Assembly (NCBI RefSeq): GCF_907165205.1
Contig: NC_058190.1
Location: 4,596,001-4,660,000, forward strand
From: Coccinella septempunctata
Taxonomy: Eukaryota > Arthropoda > Insecta > Coleoptera > Coccinellidae
Direction of reading: 5' to 3'
Length of the DNA stretch: 64,000 bases
The notes under the pieces were generated by a model, which ran no database searches, was not told the origin of the DNA, and saw only the letters and a list, made by a program, of their open reading frames with translations. A program made the translations under genes and the position numbers. How positions within the stretch are numbered: position 1 is the first letter of the stretch; each line of letters opens with the position of its first letter. Shown in pieces: positions 59,701 to 64,000 of the stretch.

Positions 59701-62079
59701 AGGTAACATGACAGCGCTGCGTTACCTTCAAGAAATAGTGGAGCCATATGTTCTCCCTTACCTTAACCGGCTCGAGAATCCAATATTTCAGCAAGATAAT
59801 GCTCGAGCTCATGTTGCCAGAGTTAGTTTAAACTTTTTTGAAGCGACCCCTGCGAATCTTTTGCCATGGCCGCCCAGAACCCCCGATCTCTCGCCCATAG
59901 AGCATGTGTAGAAGGCTTGGAAATTTACCTCAGCTCCCACGGACTTTGGCGGCTTTGAGACATGAAGTACAGGTAGCTTGGGATAGTATCCCTCAAGAAG
60001 AAATAGACCATCTTCTTGCATCAATGCCAAGACGTGTTGGGGACAAACACATTATTAACAAATTTAATAAAAAAATGTGAACCCTTCGTTTTTGTTCTTC
60101 AAATTTTAATTATTTACTCATTGCTATACTATCTATGTCTTACAAAAAAAAAATTCGAATTTAAACAGCTCCTTCTAGGTGTTGTAGTTTCTTTGTCAGT
60201 TAGTATATTTAAGGGAGCAGAAATTTTGGAAATAGGTCACTATTATACTGTGGATGAGTGTCGTGTAGAAATTCTTGGCTTGTTGTGTACAGGATGTTCT
60301 CAAATTCTTCGTCTTGTCGCTTGATACAAAAACCTCAAGAAGTTGATCTTTTCAAATGTAACACCTTACTTTCCATCTGATACTTTTAGAGAAAATCAAA
60401 ATGCACATCTAATGATGTATAATGTTCCTATGCGAAAACTTGGTTTTGAAAAAAAAGGCAAATTTCTATAGAAGTGAGGTTTTTCAGAATACCACAATTC
60501 CTTTTACGAATGGGACAAGCACCTTCAGTCGAGTTTTCAATGATCTCAGAATCTCACGAAATTAACGTGGCAGTAGTCTGAAAACCCTAACCTTCTTAGA
60601 AATTTGAAATTAAAATGGCTATATCTTTTATCGGGTCCGAATCAGAAAAAATGGTATAGGAAAAAAGTTCACCAAAAATTGTCTATATGAAATATTCAAG
60701 ATGGCTACAACACCTAGAAGTTGGACAAATTTTCATCAAATTTCAAGTACGGCACTGTGGAATGTTACTACGACATCAGAAAAACGAAACAAAACATGAA
60801 CATGTGGCTGGACAATGAATGATTGAGTACTTCAGAGTTTATCTTATTAGTTGCATCAGGTCACTTGAAAGAATTGTTGTATCGTGCAATTTATGGTGAA
60901 AAAATGTAGAAAATTGAGATAGTTTATTGAAAGTGCTTATGTTGACCAAAGTGCTATCATTGTTTCCCCATTTTATCCCATTTTTACGACGATTGTTGGA
61001 AGGTTCAAATAAGAAGAAGATTGTGATGCCCATTGTGAAAAAATTTCGAATCTTACTGATGAGATTTTGAACTGCTATTCTATTTTTTAAACTTGTGCCC
61101 TTAGTCTTTTCTGTCAGTTGGTACCGAAATAAGCCATTTCATAAAATCGTGTAAGTTACTGAATAACGTGAAAAATCGGCAATCCTAAGTTTCTATTTTC
61201 ATTCCCAGGTAAAATTCGTACAGGTCGATATAACCTCATGGTTGAGTCAGACATAAGGAGATAAGTTTTTTCCACTGCTTTGCGATAATACAGCTAACAA
61301 ACGGTCTAGGGTCGTATTAGGATCTATTTCAGTAATCATTTTCAATTTTTTTTCAACTTAGTCATTTTGAAAGTTTTGTATGGGTGATTTTTGGTGAAAC
61401 GCTTGATTTTGACCAGTTCTACTTTGTGTTGAAAAAAGCCTCGCCTTTAAATACACCCTGTATAACGCCAATAGTCAAAAAGCTACAAACAACAAATCCA
61501 CGCTTGACATTTCTTACAGATACAGGTTAATGCTCTGAATCTCTTTCATACAACACAGTCTCATATTTTTCCATTTTTTATTGCTGATTAAGCTTGTTAC
61601 CCACTGTATTTTGATGATGAAGAAACGACTTCCAGGGTTTATCCGACATACGATTTCGCTTGTCCGATTGTTGATGCCATCGAAGGAGTTACACATACTT
61701 TGAGAACCATGGAATATCACGATAGAGATCCTCAATTTTATTGGTTCATTGATTGTCTGGGATTGAGGAAACCTCACATCTGGGAATATAGTAGACTATC
61801 TATGACGAATACTGTCCTTAGTAAAAGAAAACTTACCTGGTTTGTGGAACAAGGGTTGGTTGATGGATGGTAAGTTCTTCATTGGACTAGGTCTTATAAT
61901 AATAGTCCATTAATTTCATACATTTTTTTATAAGGGATGATCCTAGAATGCCAACGGTAAGAGGAGTTTTAAGGAGAGGTATGACAGTGGCAGGTTTGAA
62001 AGAATTTATTATAGCGCAAGGGTCCAGCAGATCAGTCGTTTTTATGGAATGGGACAAAATTTGGGCGTTCAATAAAAAG
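50737..62079 (+). CDS. EPRS1: Bifunctional glutamate/proline--tRNA ligase, 5' part
   Basis: Seven coding exons: 50737-50779, 50833-51183, 52151-52424, 56302-56621, 56678-56849, 61636-61869 and 61935-62079. They sum to 1539 nt (513 codons), with every junction in phase. Residues 1 to about 175 form the GST-like N-terminal domain that docks into the multi-synthetase complex. GKFVELPGAEMGKVVVRFPP opens the GluRS core, followed by the class I signature GYLHIGHAKAAL, RFDDTNPAKE, GCMRDPTIYRCKNE, and the KMSKS equivalent VLSKRKLTWFV. The enzyme charges tRNA-Glu and tRNA-Pro in the cytoplasm. The anticodon-binding, WHEP and ProRS parts lie beyond the right edge; the animal protein is around 1500 or more residues, so about a third is here. 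Confidence 0.92.
50833..51183 (+). CDS. EPRS1: EPRS exon 2, GST-like domain
   Basis: Acceptor ccttttttcag, donor GTAAGT. Encodes GALFAANLINSTK to VADFAVFACLFG. The GST C-terminal helix motif appears as YFVGNQLSVADFAVF. Exon 1 (50737-50779, MTIKLSCDKLNPPL) is only 53 bp upstream. Intron 2 (51184-52150) holds no recognisable feature. Confidence 0.9.
52151..52424 (+). CDS. EPRS1: EPRS exon 3, linker to catalytic core
   Basis: Finishes the GST-like domain (NVLRWYKFIESQDCVKNEI), crosses a short linker and ends at PPEASG just before the HIGH motif. The donor gtatgt leaves phase 2. Confidence 0.9.
53804..54176. repeat. MITE A deletion derivative in EPRS intron 3
   Basis: Left end tacaagctgtattcaaagat, right end in inverse (ggcctcaccttctaatagac). 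Only about 370 bp remain of a 796-bp element. It includes a small hairpin acttaatgag..ttattaagt near 53,990-54,025. The rest of the intron from 52,425 to 53,803 has AT-rich low-complexity stretches (52,633-52,672) but no gene. Confidence 0.55.
54429..56055. mobile_element. Inverted-repeat element N, complete copy, in EPRS intron 3
   Basis: Left end tactccattcacttttattt, then agcactcggttggcca; right end is the inverse (tggccaaccgactgctaaaa..gaatggagta). Both flanks carry a near-identical, partly palindromic gtactctagaggtact block (54,408-54,425 and 56,060-56,076). A GC-richer segment at about 54,530-54,955 with repeated gtgcggg is absent from the intron B copy and looks like a nested insertion. 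From 56,056 to 56,301 nothing else is seen. Confidence 0.65.
56302..56621 (+). CDS. EPRS1: EPRS exon 4, HIGH motif
   Basis: Begins YLHIGHAKAALLNQYY and runs through KLIMRFDDTNPAKENTHFEE to QKVESANRNN. Donor GTGAGT at 56,622. Intron 4 is only 56 bp. Confidence 0.92.
56678..56849 (+). CDS. EPRS1: EPRS exon 5
   Basis: VEKNFKMWEDMKKGTEYG through GCMRDPTIYRCKNEAHPRTG. Acceptor ccattcaag, donor GTAAGT. The split codon TCC (Ser) joins to exon 4. Confidence 0.92.
57117..57764. repeat. MITE R1, complete 648-bp copy in EPRS intron 5
   Basis: Ends cagggtgtgtctcatacaaa and the inverse of cacggtgagtctttgactcg, with TA on each side (57,115-57,116 and 57,765-57,766). Inverted arms extend about 100 bp. It serves as the reference copy for R1 fragments elsewhere. 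Confidence 0.7.
57765..58237. repeat. Short CAGGGTG-type repeat ends
   Basis: Two further starts, tacagggtgtccctcgttgg (about 57,869) and tacagggtggtccagatcgt (about 57,995), resemble MITE ends, but I cannot find their partners. No gene. Confidence 0.35.
58238..58692. repeat. Large palindrome, about 204-bp arms
   Basis: 58,238-58,441 is repeated inverted at 58,490-58,692 around a 48-bp loop containing (ata)n. Both arms include tctcatgcatgaagaa and the ttttttaaccggaaac block in opposite orientation, with scattered mismatches. Foldback element or hairpin; no coding. Confidence 0.7.
58831..60205 (+). mobile_element. Tc1-like transposon with TIRs, 1375 bp
   Basis: Inverted ends tactaactgacaaagaaact and matching inverse at 60,158-60,205, flanked by TA. 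The transposase starts at ATG 59,063 (MPRARVRGIYRQLIEFERAP). Catalytic residues are visible across shifted frames as VFSDESRFSLGAHD, QQDNARAHVAR and RTPDLSPIEHV, with 34 residues between the second D and the E (DD34E). Several stops and frameshifts, including one right after EHV, inactivate it. The ends are well preserved. From 60,206 to 60,667 I see no gene. Confidence 0.85.
60668..61460. repeat. MITE A copy in EPRS intron 5
   Basis: Shares attcaagatggctacaacac and ggttcaaataagaagaagat with the other copies, and ends ttgaaaaaagcctcgccttt then caccctg at 61,460, followed by TA. The left end is lost. Confidence 0.6.
61636..61869 (+). CDS. EPRS1: EPRS exon 6, KMSKS-equivalent loop
   Basis: VYPTYDFACPIVDAIEG through HDRDPQFYWFIDCLGLRK to NTVLSKRKLTWFVEQG. 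LSKRK is the form of the class I second signature used by eukaryotic GluRS. Acceptor gacttccag, donor GTAAGT. Confidence 0.92.
61935..62079 (+). CDS. EPRS1: EPRS exon 7
   Basis: DDPRMPTVRGVLRRGMTVAG through IIAQGSSRSVVFMEWDKI to WAFNKK. Donor gtaaga at 62,080, phase 0. No further EPRS exon is recognisable before the window ends, so intron 7 is at least 1.9 kb. Confidence 0.9.
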
Positions 62080-62240
62080 GTAAGAAAAAAAACATCGACA
62101 GAATTGAATTTAGATCTATCTGCGGAACGGATCAAAAGTTCGGTAGATTTAATACACATTCAGGAGTATTTCTACCTCACAAGCCATGTTTTCGTAATCT
62201 GATACAGTTTGAAAAATACAAAATACAACAATAACTTATA

Positions 62241-62771
62241 CTGGGTGATTCATAACTATTGGGACATAGGTTGAGGGCAGATTGTTTGGACAAAAATATG
62301 GCGATAGGACCAAATATCCTTCAATAAAATATTGCTGTGGAAAAAGATAGAGGGCGTTAAAGTTGGATTTTTTATAAGGGGACAGAATAGTATTTTCTTC
62401 GAAGTTCTTTATTAAAAGAATTAGAAAGGGCATAGAAATCGGAGGAGGCCACGTAGAACATTTAATTTAAGTTTATTCTTTTTATGTTACATTATTTTTA
62501 ATTAGGCTTTGTCGTCGAAATAAATAAATCAAATTAATAAATCGTTACTTCAAATCCCCGATGTTCTGAACTGTTTAATTGTGTTTTTCTTAAAAACGGA
62601 TGAAAAATATAGAGTGAAATTATTAGCAAAAAACTAAAAAAAAATTCGACTTTAACGCCCTCTATCTTTTTCCACGGCAATATTTTATTGAGGTATATTT
62701 GGTCCTATTGCCATATTTTGGTCCAAACAATCTGCCCTCAGCCTATGTCCCAATAGTTATGAATCACCCTG
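62241..62771. repeat. MITE R3, second copy, 531 bp, TA-flanked
   Basis: Ends ctgggtgattcataactatt and its inverse; same long inverted arms as 46,286-46,814. TA at 62,239-62,240 and 62,772-62,773. From 62,774 to 63,282 no feature is seen. Confidence 0.75.
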
Positions 62772-63282
62772 TATATCAGGGAGAAATAAAAACTTCTCTC
62801 ATTCATAATATATTTTTCAATTGATATATTACCAGAAAAAACAAATGAAAAATACAATAAGAAACACAAATATTTTAAGATATGTGCAGGTTATCCCAAA
62901 TTGCTCGATTTTGGCTGTGTCTGGTATTTCTAGACTAGATTGGTAAAAAAAACTTTGATAAGAGTCCTGGTCTCGATTTTCGTAAAAAGTCTACAACTGA
63001 AAAACGTTTCACGATACATGTCTTCATTTGTCTTGAAGATTTGACAAAATTTTGATATTTTGTCAATTTCGAAAACGTACCACATAACTTTTTTACGTTC
63101 GAAAATATCTGAAAACAGTAAAAACTTTCTACAGGCACTTTTTTATTGGAAATACGGTACCATATTCAACTTTTTTTCATCTATTGTACTGAGGGTGGAA
63201 AAAAACAACATTATTTAAAACACGAATGCATTCTTTTTTTGGCCTCATATTATCCAAAAAAAATTAGCCTTTCGAAAATATA

Positions 63283-63512
63283 TACGAGGATGTTATCTAG
63301 TTAGCGTAGACCAGTTCCATGCATAGAAAAAATTTTGCGTTACCATAGCAACGAACAATAACTCATCAGAAGAGTCAGTGTGAAGTTTGAGGTCAAAAAA
63401 GTAAGCCAGAGTTACGCAATAAATTAAAAGAAAGAAGATGTCCACCGAAATTGTGGAAATCGAAAAATTGGAGTATAGAGCCATCATCAAATACCTGTAT
63501 TTGCTTATACTG
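63283..63512 (+). mobile_element. mariner 5' end
   Basis: Starts tacgaggatgttatctagtt and includes the 5' leader and the first codons (ATG at 63,438: MSTEIVEIEKLEYRAIIKYL), then breaks off at about 63,512. Same family as 546-1795, opposite strand. Confidence 0.7.
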
Positions 63513-63686
63513 TCAAATTGTTGTCAAAGTTTTATGAAACCTGCTGTTAGTGTTTTGTTCATTCATTAATCAATTTGTATATTGTGTCACATATCATAAA
63601 GAAATCAAAAAGAAATCACCAAGACATAAAGGTCTTGCATATCTCTGTAAGGTTTTTTTTTAAGTGTGGTTCTGAAAATTCTATGA

Positions 63687-63973
63687 ATAATGCCTACATA
63701 TGAGGGGTTCATAGCTGAAGTGAACCAAGTCCATGCAGTCTAGTTTTGAGATAAATAGCTTAGAAGTTGTTTATCACCAATTAATTCAAAAGTGACTTCT
63801 TTAGATTTTAAAAGACTAGAATTTAAGCATGTGCTTGCATTCATATTACACAAATCTAAAGAATTCACTTTTGAATTAATTGTTGATAAACAACTTCTAA
63901 GTCATTTACCTCAAAACTAGGCTGTATGGACTTGGTTCACTTCAGCTATGAACCCCTCATATGTAGGTATTAT
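63687..63973. repeat. Palindrome, about 122-bp arms
   Basis: 63,687-63,808 returns inverted at 63,852-63,973 around a 43-bp loop. Arms include aggggttcatagctgaagtg and acttagaagttgtttatca-type sequence and are over 90 percent alike by eye. MITE or foldback; no target duplication could be fixed. Confidence 0.75.
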
Positions 63974-64000
63974 TTATTTTTAACTTTAATGGAATTATTT

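Noticed and set aside
59809..60030. Minus-strand frame opposite the Tc1 transposase
   Set aside because: Shadow of the plus-strand catalytic region.

Overview
This is nuclear DNA of an arthropod, most likely an insect. It is AT-rich and carries spliceosomal introns with GT..AG ends, a fused glutamyl-prolyl-tRNA synthetase gene (an animal arrangement), and many mariner, Tc1, P-like, Penelope-like and LINE remnants. I cannot name the species; beetle and parasitoid wasp both remain possible.

Positions 1 to about 46,000 are a segmentally duplicated array. The repeating unit, read left to right, is: a LINE reverse-transcriptase remnant, a mariner remnant, a 2.6 kb composite inverted-repeat element, a short array of UGUAAAUA motifs (minus-strand sense), then a two-exon minus-strand gene encoding ankyrin repeats plus a PRANC-like C-terminal domain, its TATA-containing 5' flank, a Penelope-like remnant, and exon-like fragments of an unknown gene. 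There are four gene copies: A (4769-7412, frameshifted), B (16617-22855), C (31695-34255) and D (36147-40740). B, C and D are intact and predict about 464 residues. They differ mainly in what has landed in their introns and flanks. Sequence markers show that the left (3') and right (5') parts of the copies have different relationships, pointing to gene conversion or unequal exchange.

Positions 46,000 to 50,700 are intergenic, with a TA-flanked MITE, a G-rich tract and a P-like element bounded by a perfect 8-bp target duplication. A near-identical P-like copy, also with a perfect 8-bp duplication, sits inside unit B.

Positions 50,737 to 62,079 hold the first seven coding exons (513 codons) of glutamyl-prolyl-tRNA synthetase on the plus strand: an N-terminal GST-like domain, then the GluRS catalytic core with its HIGH and LSKRK signatures. 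All six splice junctions inside the window agree in phase. The gene continues past the right edge. Its two longest introns have been colonised by a Tc1 element with clear inverted repeats, several MITEs and a foldback element. The last 2 kb contain a MITE, a mariner 5' end and a near-perfect palindrome.

The most interesting items are the duplicated PRANC-ankyrin genes, the tandem Pumilio-type motifs just after their stop codons, a hammerhead ribozyme core at 24,860-24,917, and insertions whose target sites can be read by comparing copies within this one window.
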